From positions 1-64,000 of the forward strand of contig CAYVKA010000005.1 of assembly GCA_964451925.1 (NCBI GenBank): DNA of 64,000 bases, written 5' to 3'. Made by a program: the position numbers and the translations under genes. This document shows positions 8,037 through 16,478 of the stretch, piece after piece. Source of the DNA: Nevskia sp964451925 (GTDB lineage Bacteria > Pseudomonadota > Gammaproteobacteria > Nevskiales > Nevskiaceae). Below the pieces are notes generated by a model. The model worked only from the letters and a program-made list of their open reading frames with translations. It made no database searches and had not been told where the DNA came from. Position 1 is the first letter of the stretch, and each line of letters begins with the position of its first letter.

Positions 8037-8179
8037 CTTCCGACTCCTCTGAGTGCCCCGCTAATGGTTTCCGCGCGGCGCGCGGCTTCGGTCTGCGGGT
8101 GCACAAATGTTCCGACGGGTAGGCGTTGCCGTGGAATTACATTTGGTGCCAAACTGCTAGACAAAAGGGGCCACAGTGC

Positions 8180-9232
8180 ATGGCTGGGAAAATCGGAAAG
8201 ACCAGACGACGTCAGGTTCGAGTCGCGTCCGAGTACATGCGCGCGATCGTGGAGATCGCCGCGGAACAAGGTGTCAACCTGAAAAAAGCACTGGCAGGGT
8301 CGGGCCTGGACCTCGGCCTTTTGTCGCAGCCCTACCTGCTGATTCCGGGCCGCGAGGCGTCCAAGCTGACCCAGCGCCTGATGGACATGGCCGGCGTGGA
8401 AGGCATCGGCTTCGAGCTGGGGCTGCGCATCAAGCCCACCAGCCACGGTTATCTGGGTTATGCGTTGATGAGTTGCTCCACGCTGCGCCAGGGAGCGGCG
8501 TTGTTGCGTAAGTACCTACCCTTGCGCACAGATCACTTCACCCTGCAGTTGCGCCAGGAAAAGGAGCGGGTGGCCTTCCTGTTCAGCGAGGCACACGATC
8601 TTGGTGCGCAGCGCCGGATGCTGTTCGAGGAGATGATGACGATCGTCTACCAGAACGCCTCGTTTCTCGTCGGCGAGCCGCTGCGCGATTGCGAAATGTG
8701 GTTCGACTGGCCCGAACCGGCCTACGCGGATGCTTATCGGGACCGCATGCCGCAGATGCGCTTCGAGCAGGAGTCAAACCGTCTTCTGATCCCGAATCGA
8801 TACATGGACATGCCGCTTGCGTTGGCTGATCCAGCGGCTTCAAAGATGGCGTTGGAGCAGTTGCGCCAGGAAGAAACGCAATCGGGGATCGCCGGCAAGA
8901 GCACCGCCGCGCAGGTGCGGGCTCTGCTGGTGCTGCAATCCCATGTCGGGTATCCCGGCCTCGATACTGTCGCAGCGAAATTGTTCATGTCGGTTCGCAC
9001 TTTGAAGAGAAAATTGCGGGAATCCGGCACGACTTTCCAAAAGCTCCTGGACGAAGCGCGTTGCAAGGATGCGCTGCGGCTGATGAAGAACCCGAACGTC
9101 GATTTGAAAACGGTTGCATCGATACTCGGCTACGCTGAGCACATCTGTTTCACGCGGGCCTTTCGCCGCTGGACCGGCCAGACTCCCAGCGCGTTCCGTC
9201 AGCGAGCGGCCGGCGCCACTGATCATGGATAG
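8180..9232 (+). CDS. AraC family transcriptional regulator (Arabinose_bd/OruR-like N-domain)
   Basis: A 350-residue protein. The ATG at 8180 is chosen over an upstream TTG because AAAAGGGG sits about 9 bp ahead of it. The N-terminal domain (about 20-210) resembles the Arabinose_bd domain of OruR/ArgR-type AraC regulators ('YLGYALMSCSTLRQGAALLRKYLPLRT'). The C-terminal about 100 residues hold two HTH motifs: 'TVAAKLFMSVRTLKRKL' and 'LKTVASILGYAEHICFTRAFRRWTGQTPSAFRQ', the AraC signature. It is divergent from the GDSL esterase gene, its probable target; activation in response to a lipid or fatty-acid cue is inferred. Confidence 0.88.
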   Translation: MAGKIGKTRRRQVRVASEYMRAIVEIAAEQGVNLKKALAGSGLDLGLLSQPYLLIPGREASKLTQRLMDMAGVEGIGFELGLRIKPTSHGYLGYALMSCSTLRQGAALLRKYLPLRTDHFTLQLRQEKERVAFLFSEAHDLGAQRRMLFEEMMTIVYQNASFLVGEPLRDCEMWFDWPEPAYADAYRDRMPQMRFEQESNRLLIPNRYMDMPLALADPAASKMALEQLRQEETQSGIAGKSTAAQVRALLVLQSHVGYPGLDTVAAKLFMSVRTLKRKLRESGTTFQKLLDEARCKDALRLMKNPNVDLKTVASILGYAEHICFTRAFRRWTGQTPSAFRQRAAGATDHG

Positions 9233-9292
9233 CGGAGCCCGGGTACAGTTTCTCCGTGTGCACTTCTGATCAGGAGCAAGCCCTGCCGAAGC

Positions 9293-9505
9293 GATGAATG
9301 CCTGAACATCCATGACTGCGCCAGTCTGATCCACGCATCGCATCTTATTGAAGCTTGGCGGGAGGACTACATTCGGCTTCGTCCCCATGGCGCGCTCGGT
9401 CACCTGAGCCCCCCGAGCGAGTACGCTGTTCCCAGAGGTGAAGTGGCCGGCTTCACTTGTGAGTCGCCTGAAAACTGGGGCAACGTCAAGCCGATAAGTC
9501 AATGA
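9293..9505 (+). pseudogene. IS3-family transposase (OrfB/integrase) C-terminal remnant
   Basis: The frame from 9293 to the TGA at 9503-9505 reads 'DECLNIHDCASLI', then 'EAWREDYIRLRPHGALGHL', then 'PPSEYA'. This is the conserved C-terminal end of IS3-type DDE transposases (R-D-E-C-L-N, E-A-W-R-x-D-Y-N, R-P-H-x-A-L-G). Only the last about 70 codons survive; the catalytic core and terminal inverted repeats are missing. It lies between the AraC gene and the degenerate tRNA-Met copy, just outside the defence island. Confidence 0.75.
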
Positions 9506-9552
9506 AAAGCCGCGTAAAAGTGCGGCTATCTGGACTGCTTTGGAGGGATAAA

Positions 9553-9629
9553 TGGTGGCTAGAGGTGGGATCGAACCGCCGACCTCAGCATTATGAGTGC
9601 CGCGTTCTAACCGTCTGAGCTGCCTAGCC
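9553..9629 (-). tRNA. Degenerate tRNA-Met(CAT) copy, probable attachment-site duplicate
   Basis: A 77-nt minus-strand copy of tRNA-Met with anticodon CAT and encoded CCA. It differs from the copy at 16479-16555 at three positions: U8 becomes C, a D-stem G becomes A (C-A mismatch) and a T-stem G becomes A (C-A mismatch). All three hit structurally important positions, which suggests decay. It can be read as the island's second att copy or as a former tandem tRNA gene that has become a pseudogene. A tRNA finder may still call it. Confidence 0.7.
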
Positions 9630-10091
9630 CTGCTTGCGGAATACATTGTAAGTTGTTGTTGCGGAAAGAGAAACGGCAAAAGTCAGTCCACACCCCGGTA
9701 CGGGCGACCACAGCGAATTTGCCGCACAAAGCCGCACAAAGCCGTACAAAGCCGTACAAAGCCGTACCAATCCCCACAAATTTCCCCACACTGGTTTTTG
9801 TGGGCAAATGCAGCGGTCGGCATAGGCGATAAGCGCTCCCGTCAACTATTTCAAACGCCCAGCCCAAGCGCCTAGACAACGATCGGCGCGTGGAGCATCT
9901 AGGTGTCACTTTCACGCAGGGGATGACGACTTGTTGAAGAGCGGATAGCACTCGACGCCCCTCAACTATGCTCCACGCGGGCCGCAGAAGCTATAACATC
10001 CATTGTGGGGGCACACACTCATGCGCGCCGGGTTTCGCACCCGTTCAGTGCGCCTTCTTTAATTAATAATTGGCTTGTTAATCAAAGACTT
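9630..10091. other. Non-coding left end of the island
   Basis: No credible gene. The stretch holds a GTAAGTTGTTG motif (9648-9658) repeated at the right end, the tandem 10-bp repeats (9721-9770), an AATCCCCACAAA block (9769-9780) also repeated near the right end, and a perfect 12-bp inverted repeat CGCGTGGAGCAT (9887-9898 and 9968-9979). An AT-rich patch from about 10049 to 10091 probably contains the promoter of mod. Confidence 0.5.
9721..9770 (+). repeat. Tandem direct repeats, five 10-bp units
   Basis: Two units GCCGCACAAA, two units GCCGTACAAA and a last variant GCCGTACCAA run head to tail with exact 10-bp periodicity, so the units lie on one face of the helix. They are 92 bp from the degenerate tRNA copy. 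Integrase or excisionase arm sites, or iteron-like binding sites for an island protein, are the likeliest roles. Confidence 0.8.
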
Positions 10092-12170
10092 ATGAATCAA
10101 GAGCAGCGTGAGGAAATTGTTCGCCGCCTACAGCTTGGGGAAGAACTGTCGCCCGAGTGGGTGCGCATTCTGTTCCCCCCCCAGAAGCGAGAATACGAAC
10201 TCGTCTACCACGGAAAAGAGCGTGAAGAAGACATCATCGCAAGCACGCTTGCCGTACCGCTCCAGAAAATTCGAACGTTCGGCAAGAATGGAGATGGTTG
10301 GCACAACAAGCTGATCTTCGGAGACAACCTGCAGGTGATGAAGACCCTCCTCAAGTTGAAGGAGGATGGCGAGCTAGTCAATCCCGATGGTAGCCATGGC
10401 GTCCGCCTGATTTATATCGATCCCCCATTTGCAACCAAGCGTGACTTTCAGGGAGGCGGCGACCAAAGGGCGTATCAAGACAAGGTTATCGGGGCCCAGT
10501 TTCTCGAATTCGTGCGGAAGAGGTTAGTACTGTTGCGCGAATTACTTTCGCCAACGGGTTCGATCTATCTGCATCTTGACCAGCGGAAAGGGCACTACAT
10601 TAAAGTGATCATGGACGAGGTATTCGGCGAGCATCGTGCACGCAACAGCATTGCGCGGATTAAATGCAGTCCGAAGAACTACACGTCGCGCTCATTCGGA
10701 AACATCCATGACATGCTGTTCTTCTATTCAATGGATGCTAATAGCAAGGTAAACGAGCTATACCTTGAACGAATACTGACTGAGGTGTTGGAAGACTTTC
10801 CGTACTACGACGAAAAGGCCGGAAAGCGCTATAAAACAGCTCCGCTGCATGCGACCGGAATTCGTAAAGGTGAGACAGGTAGGGCATGGAGAGGAATCAA
10901 GCCGCCTCCAGGCAATCACTGGCGTTACGTCCATGCGACGTTGGATGCACTTGATAAGGCGAAACTTGTTGAATGGTCCGACAATGGCAATCCGCGCAAG
11001 AAAATTTATGCCGACGATAGCGAAGGGTACGCTGTACAAGATATCTGGGACTTCAAAGATCCTGGTGACCGACTCGCCAGCTATCCGACAGAGAAATCAG
11101 AACACTTGCTTGCACACGTTATTCGCGCGTCCTCGAATCCTGGCGATATCGTGCTTGACGCATTCGCCGGTTCCGGCACAACCCTCGCTGTTGCCGAAAA
11201 ATTGGAACGTAAGTGGATAGGAATTGACTGTGGAAAGTTTTCCATTTACACAATTCAGAAACGGTTGCTCAATTTGCGAACGGGGATTGGCAACAATGGC
11301 GCTGTTCTAAAACCCAAGGCTTTCAGCCTGTACAACGCTGGCCTGTATGATTTTTCGAAGTTGAAAGAGCTAAGCTGGGATGCTTGGAGATTTTTTGCCC
11401 TTCAACTTTTTCAGTGCCACGATGCTCCGCACAAAATAGGGGGTATCCTCCTTGATGGCCATCTCAGAGGTTCGAGCGTACTAGTCTTCAATCACCAAAG
11501 GCAGCCAGGCGTCCGAATTGATGAGGAGACTGTACAGAGCCTGCATGAGGCGCTAGGTACGAAAATTGGCGGCCGCATGTTCATTATCGCCCCAGCGTTG
11601 GTGTTCGATTTTCAGCAAGATTATCTATTACTGGACGGCGTGAGTTACTACGCATTGCGAATTCCATACTCCATTGTTAATGAACTTCATCAGAGGGAAT
11701 TCGCAGCACTGAAACAGCCAGCGGACGTGCTGGCAGTAAATGACACGGTGGATGCGGTTGGATTCGATTTTATCCGCTCTCCAGAACTGGAATATACAGT
11801 TACCACTGAGACGCGGAAGGGTGAGCTATTTTTAGAAGGGGTTATCTCGATTAAGACCTTCAAGAGCGAAGCTGTCCTGCGTGATGCGACGAAAAGGGGC
11901 AATCGAGAGGCCCTTTCTATGGTGATGCTGGATTTCGACTTCGATAGCGACTCTGACGTTTTCGAACTCGACGCTGTGCACTATGCTGAAGCAATTGAGG
12001 CGGACGGTTGGAAGGTGCGACTGCCACTCGAATCGATTGGTCAGCACGTGATGGCCGTATTCGTAGATATGTATGGAAACGAAGCCCGAGAGGTTATTCC
12101 CGCAAACAAGTTTAGCCGGACTAGTCTCGCGCATGGTTCAAAAAATGCTTCGAAGCGAAAAAAGAAGTAA
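10092..12170 (+). CDS. mod: Type III restriction-modification DNA methyltransferase (Mod)
   Basis: A 692-residue protein from the ATG at 10092. The frame is open upstream, but the usual family N-terminus begins here. It is a beta-class N6-adenine methyltransferase: catalytic motif IV 'DPPF' at 110-113 precedes SAM motif I 'DAFAGSGTT' at 356-364. The region between them (about 180-330) should include target recognition. The N-terminal 'KREYELVYHGKEREEDI' is typical of type III Mod subunits. Mod reads an asymmetric site, methylates one strand and also gives specificity to Res. It lies 6 bp before res. Base composition is far more AT-rich than the flanks, indicating transfer. Confidence 0.9.
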   Translation: MNQEQREEIVRRLQLGEELSPEWVRILFPPQKREYELVYHGKEREEDIIASTLAVPLQKIRTFGKNGDGWHNKLIFGDNLQVMKTLLKLKEDGELVNPDGSHGVRLIYIDPPFATKRDFQGGGDQRAYQDKVIGAQFLEFVRKRLVLLRELLSPTGSIYLHLDQRKGHYIKVIMDEVFGEHRARNSIARIKCSPKNYTSRSFGNIHDMLFFYSMDANSKVNELYLERILTEVLEDFPYYDEKAGKRYKTAPLHATGIRKGETGRAWRGIKPPPGNHWRYVHATLDALDKAKLVEWSDNGNPRKKIYADDSEGYAVQDIWDFKDPGDRLASYPTEKSEHLLAHVIRASSNPGDIVLDAFAGSGTTLAVAEKLERKWIGIDCGKFSIYTIQKRLLNLRTGIGNNGAVLKPKAFSLYNAGLYDFSKLKELSWDAWRFFALQLFQCHDAPHKIGGILLDGHLRGSSVLVFNHQRQPGVRIDEETVQSLHEALGTKIGGRMFIIAPALVFDFQQDYLLLDGVSYYALRIPYSIVNELHQREFAALKQPADVLAVNDTVDAVGFDFIRSPELEYTVTTETRKGELFLEGVISIKTFKSEAVLRDATKRGNREALSMVMLDFDFDSDSDVFELDAVHYAEAIEADGWKVRLPLESIGQHVMAVFVDMYGNEAREVIPANKFSRTSLAHGSKNASKRKKK

Positions 12171-12176
12171 CAAATC

Positions 12177-14763
12177 ATGAGCATTAAGGGGGACAAAAGA
12201 ACCTTTCGAAATGAAGACCTAGTACTAAAGGTCACTAACAATATTGATCCAAATAAATGGAACGAATCAAAGTACGAAGCCTTTTTAGATGAACTCTGTG
12301 GTTATAGGGAGTATCAGAAAAACGCGATACGAACGGTGGCGCGCTTTTTATTGAGTGGCAGGTACGCAAATTTGCGAGCACTCGCCAAAGAAAACTTTGA
12401 TGCCAATAGCGAGCTGCAAGAGCGTTACGGTTCGTGGACTGGCATGGAACAGCACCTGCAGTTTCCAGATCAAATGGCATGTTCCGTGGACCAGGCAACA
12501 GGCACCGGAAAGAGCTACGTGCTGTACGGATTGGCGCTGATCCTGCTGGCAGAAGGTGTCGTCGATAGAGTATTGGTTCTTTGTCCCTCGAACACTATTG
12601 AGGACGGCTTGCTTCAGAAGTTCAGGGGGCTTGCGGGTAGCGCAGACCTTCGCGACGCCATGCCGGCGGAATCAAAGTGTCGGGCGCCGAAAATTATCAA
12701 TGCTAATGAAACAATAGTCGATGGATCGATATGCGTGGAGAATTACCATGCAATTTTGGATGGCACAAAGTCCTCAATTCGCGACAGTCTAAAGGGCAAG
12801 GGTGCACGTGTCGCTGTTCTCAATGACGAGGCACACCATGTAGCTAATGAGTCAGGTACAACGCCCAAGAAGTGGAAATCATTTCTTGAAGATTCAGACT
12901 ATGGCTTCAAATTAGTCGTGGGCGTTTCCGGTACTTGCTATGTGAGCGATGACTATTTTTCAGATGTAGTCCATCGGTATTCGTTGCGTNNNNNNNNNNA
13001 TCGAAGAAAAAATCGTCAAGAGCGTGGAGTACGTCGATGAATTGCCGGCTGCAGCCGAGAAGCCGGAAGAGAAGTGGCAGCTCGTCTATAACAGACACAA
13101 GGCTTGGCAGAAGAAGCTAAAATCACGAGGCATTCGACCGTTAACAATCGTCGTCACAAAAGGAATTGCTGACGCGGAAAGGGTCGCCGAGCACTTACAA
13201 GAGTTTCTACAAGACTGGGACAAGCTGGACGCTAGCCAAGCAAAGGCAAGGGTGCTGTGCGTAACTTCCGCTCCAAAACATCAGCCCAGCATTGGCAAGC
13301 TGAAAACCGTCGATAGTCCATCCAGTAGAGTTGAATGGATCGTTTCGGTGTCTATGTTGAGCGAGGGCTGGGATGTTAAGAATGTTTTCCAGATTGTTCC
13401 TCACGAAGAACGCGCATTCAATAGTAAGCTTTTGATTGCCCAGGTACTCGGCCGCGGCCTGCGGCGGCCTGATGGTTGGGCGGGCGAGGAGCCACTGGTC
13501 ACGGTATTCAATCATGATTCGTGGTCCGGCCGGATCAAGCACTTAGTCAACGAGATTTTGGAGTTAGAGCGACGACTTACATCTACAGTGGACCCCAAAT
13601 CGCCTTATAACTTTCAGCTCCACAATTTGGACTACACGCGCGACGAAGACACAACTACGTTTGCGAAGAAAGGAGGATACAAACTCTTCGAACAAGAATA
13701 TGTGGATCTTCCAACTCAAGTTGAAGAGGAGGATGTAACGGTTGGATTTGAGCGTGCACTGACAGGCGACCACGTCGCCTTCAAAACGGTGATCAAGCAT
13801 AAGACTTGGTCTGCCGAAGAAGTTGCCGAACTGATGCATCAGCGCCTGAAGTCTCTGGATGACGAGTCAAAGGATTATGAAGATAAAAAGGATCGGACAA
13901 ATTACGCGAAGCAGTTCCCCCTATCTAAGTGCGTTGGAATTGTTAAGCAATCTCTAAAGCGAGCGCACATCACGAGCGAAAGGGTAACTGACGACAACAG
14001 GCAGAAATTTCTACAAGCGCTCGGCACGTTGCGGCGTAAGGCTGCCAAGCGCGTTGTATATAAGTTATCACCGAAGGCGTTAACCGAGAGCAATACTTCC
14101 ACCCGCCAGTCGGAAAGCTGCAGCGCAGCTGAACTGAGGCGTGGCTCGAAGACGGTTTTTTACGCTCCGGATTGCGAAGCAACCTTGCTAGACGCCCAGA
14201 GGGAATTCTTCCGTGAAGTGTCAGATCCTGACGGAGATTTCCGTGGCGGACGTGAAGAAGTAAACAACACAAGCAATTTCAAAACACCTGCAAATCTTGT
14301 TATCGCAGATGCCACACCCGAGCGAAAGTTTCTACGCTCGTTGGTAAGCACAGAAAATGCCAAAAGAATTGACGCGTGGGTGAAGAATACTCCGGTTGGG
14401 TTCTACTGGATCGAATACGCCTGGAAGAAAGGTGAGCATCCGAAGAGAGGGGAATTTAGCCCCGACGTATTTATCAAACAGGGTAATCGTGTATTTGTAG
14501 TTGAGATCAAGGGAGACGAAGAAATTGCCGATCCATCTGCTGATAACGTCAAGAAGCATGAGTATGCCACTGAGCATTTTAAACGCGTTAACCAGTGGCT
14601 CGGCAAGGCAAAGAGCGCTGTTGCCTATCAATTCAACATGATCTCGCCAAAAAGTTACAACGTATTCTTTCAAAAACTGCGCGGCAATGAGCTTGAGGGA
14701 TTTCGTTCTGAGCTGGATGTTGCGATGACGAAAGCAGCGAAAGGAAGCAGCGATCAAGGATGA
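12177..14763 (+). CDS. res: Type III restriction endonuclease subunit (Res), interrupted by assembly gap
   Basis: Superfamily 2 helicase-nuclease. Walker A is 'ATGTGKSY' (GTGK at residues 109-112), Walker B is DEAH at 217-220, a motif VI-like 'QVLGRGLRRP' follows after the gap, and the C-terminal PD-(D/E)xK nuclease has 'SPDVFI' with Asp encoded at 14464 and 'VVEIKGD' at 14500-14514. Ten N at 12990-12999 split the gene. The frame is 0 before the gap and +1 after it, but both sides join sensibly (YSLR, then IEEKIVKSVEYV), so the shift is explained by an arbitrary-length gap rather than a mutation. The product pairs with Mod to cut DNA carrying inversely oriented unmodified sites. It starts 6 bp after mod. 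Confidence 0.88.
12990..12999. other. Assembly gap (10 N) inside res
   Basis: Exactly ten N, a common placeholder length. The flanking reading frames belong to one protein, and only a few residues appear to be missing. Confidence 0.95.
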
Positions 14764-14834
14764 ACATTTCGGAATTCTAGAGCCTGACAGAGGCAGGGCG
14801 TTCGTATAACGATGGTTGGTTGGAGCCAGCAACA

Positions 14835-15785
14835 ATGCCGAATGATGCCAACCCTATTCAGGGCGTAGATCACGACCATTTTTTCCTAGGTCACTTGCAA
14901 TCTGTCCAGGGCGCGAATGCTTGGTATTACAACCAGCGTTTTTTGGGAAAAGGAGGTAACGGAACTGCTTTTTTTGTGACTTGCTCGTCCGGTCCCAATA
15001 ACGGGATGCAATTTGTTCTGAAAGTGTTTCATAAGATCAGCGCACCAGTGCGTCGACGTGCCTTTCTTGAAGAAATTCGCCATTTGCGCTCCTTAAATCA
15101 TCCTGCCATCACGCGCATTTTTGATGAGGGAACATTTCGAGCAAGTAATGGCATGGAATATCCCTTCGCTGTTATCGAATATGTTCCGCTCACAGTGCGA
15201 GAGCTCTTGCTGTCAAAGCAAGTAGATCGGCTGCGCGCTATTCGCATTGCGTTCAATTGCCTTTCCGCACTTGAGTGCCTACATGCCGCGGCACCTCAAT
15301 TGATCCACCGTGACATCAAGCCTGAAAATATCTTGATTGGCGACATCGGCGCAAAACTTGCCGACTTTGGTCTAGTAAAAGTGTTTGACGAAGTTCCCCC
15401 AGGCGAAGAAGTGGATGTATTTGATGGAACTCAGTGGCCGGGGATGCCGTGGCGATATCGCACGCCCGAGTTGGTGTTGCGAGCTTTAGACGGAGCAACA
15501 CGAATTACCACCGCGAGCGATATCTACCAATTTGGCACAGTGTTTTATGAGCTTCTCACAGGGTTTAATCCCCAGCGCCAGCCGGAAAAAGTTACGAACG
15601 CCATAGAGCTTGATCTGCGTGACATTAGAGGAGAACAAGGTGGCGAGTTAGGCGCTTTCATACGAGATATGTTGGCGGACGCCCCCGGCAATAGGCCCTC
15701 TGCATACAGCTGCCTGCGTCGTCTCAATCTGATCCATCAAGCATATTGCGAAACGCTGTTCAACGTCACCGGACAGTTTGTGTGA
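14835..15785 (+). CDS. Hanks-type serine/threonine protein kinase
   Basis: A 316-residue soluble kinase. The ATG at 14835 is preceded by GGAG 9 bp upstream; a TTG at 14820 is possible. Kinase signatures: Gly-rich loop 'LGKGGNGTAF' (37-46), ATP-anchoring Lys63 in 'VLKVF', catalytic loop 'HRDIKPEN' (158-165), 'DFG' (177-179), an activation segment ending 'RTPEL', and 'SDIYQFGTVFYELLTG'. All key residues are present. There is no transmembrane helix or sensor domain. It begins 71 bp after res on the same strand and shares the low GC of the island, so it travels with the R-M genes. Defence kinases such as Stk2 abort infection by phosphorylating host proteins; that parallel is inference. Confidence 0.88.
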   Translation: MPNDANPIQGVDHDHFFLGHLQSVQGANAWYYNQRFLGKGGNGTAFFVTCSSGPNNGMQFVLKVFHKISAPVRRRAFLEEIRHLRSLNHPAITRIFDEGTFRASNGMEYPFAVIEYVPLTVRELLLSKQVDRLRAIRIAFNCLSALECLHAAAPQLIHRDIKPENILIGDIGAKLADFGLVKVFDEVPPGEEVDVFDGTQWPGMPWRYRTPELVLRALDGATRITTASDIYQFGTVFYELLTGFNPQRQPEKVTNAIELDLRDIRGEQGGELGAFIRDMLADAPGNRPSAYSCLRRLNLIHQAYCETLFNVTGQFV

Positions 15786-16207
15786 GCAGAATACGGTGAC
15801 CTACCGACTAAGTTGCCGGCGCAGTAAGGTCAGTTGGCCTGTGCAGCTTCAAGCGGCTAACAGCCGCCGCTTCAAGCTAAACGCGCCAGCGGCAGAGAGC
15901 GTTCCGCTCACTGCCCCGGCCGCCGATGACTGCGGCGGCTATATCGGTGCTGCGCTGCGCACAGCCCATCGTTTGATGCCCGCCTGGGAGGCGGGCCGCC
16001 CTCCGGTCCAGCCGTAGTCAAACCCCGCTCGACGCCCGCGCCTGATCTCCGCTCGCCCGTGACCCGACGAGCGAAGGGCACAGCCGACGAGGCGCTGCGC
16101 GCCCCTGCGGGGGGGGCTGGACTACGGCCGGCCCTCCGGGTCTTCGGTCGCCATGACGGAATCGCGCACGCCGCGCGATTCGCGCCATACGACAGGAGGT
16201 CGAAATC
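15786..16207. other. Non-coding right arm of the island
   Basis: No gene is supported here; short open frames lack family features and consistent codon use. GC rises back to the level of the host. A near-perfect inverted repeat, AGCTTCAAGCGGC (15845-15857) against GCCGCTTCAAGCT (15866-15878) with one mismatch, lies 60 bp after the kinase stop and could be a transcription end, though no T-run follows. AGGAGG at 16195-16200 is the ribosome binding site of the ruined integrase gene. Confidence 0.45.
15845..15878 (+). repeat. Inverted repeat downstream of the kinase gene
   Basis: Thirteen-base arms with one mismatch around an 8-base centre (TAACAGCC). It is 60 bp past the kinase stop and may act as an RNA stem protecting or ending the mod-res-kinase transcript. 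Confidence 0.45.
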
Positions 16208-16467
16208 ATGGGCAAGCAGACGGGTAAGCAGCGGCAGGAAGGCATCTATGAGCGGGCCTCAAGCACACCTGCGGACGACGCTTACGGGCGGCGGGCGTGG
16301 GACTTGAGGATCGCCAGGACATCCTGGGCCACAAGTCCAGCCGCATTACGACCGATTATTCGGCGGCGGAACTCCGCCATCTGATCGGTGCAGTGGAGAG
16401 GGTCTGGAAGCCCAATCCCCACAAAAGCCCCACAGTGCTTTCTCTGGTGGTGAGAAAAGCAGCGTAA
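16208..16467 (+). pseudogene. Tyrosine recombinase/integrase gene with large internal deletion
   Basis: A start with a consensus AGGAGG ribosome site opens 'MGKQTGKQRQEGIYERAS', a typical integrase N-terminus. The frame is then lost, and from about 16270 another frame gives 'LRAAGVGLEDRQDILGHKS' and 'ITTDYSAAEL', the C-terminal catalytic end with the box-II His and the nucleophilic Tyr, ending with TAA at 16465-16467. More than 200 codons of the middle are missing. The gene ends 11 bp from the tRNA-Met 3' end. The element can no longer excise with its own enzyme. Confidence 0.75.
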
Positions 16468-16478
16468 GTTGTTGATTT

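Noticed and set aside
9721..9790. Possible CRISPR array
   Set aside because: Units are 10 bp with no spacers and no cas genes are nearby; it is a tandem repeat.
12177..14763. Phase-variable or broken res gene
   Set aside because: No simple-sequence tract is visible at the break; the frame change coincides with ten N and is best explained by the gap.
15778..16017. Small open frame of 79 codons after the kinase gene
   Set aside because: It overlaps the kinase end, spans an inverted repeat, has no ribosome site and shows no recognisable family.
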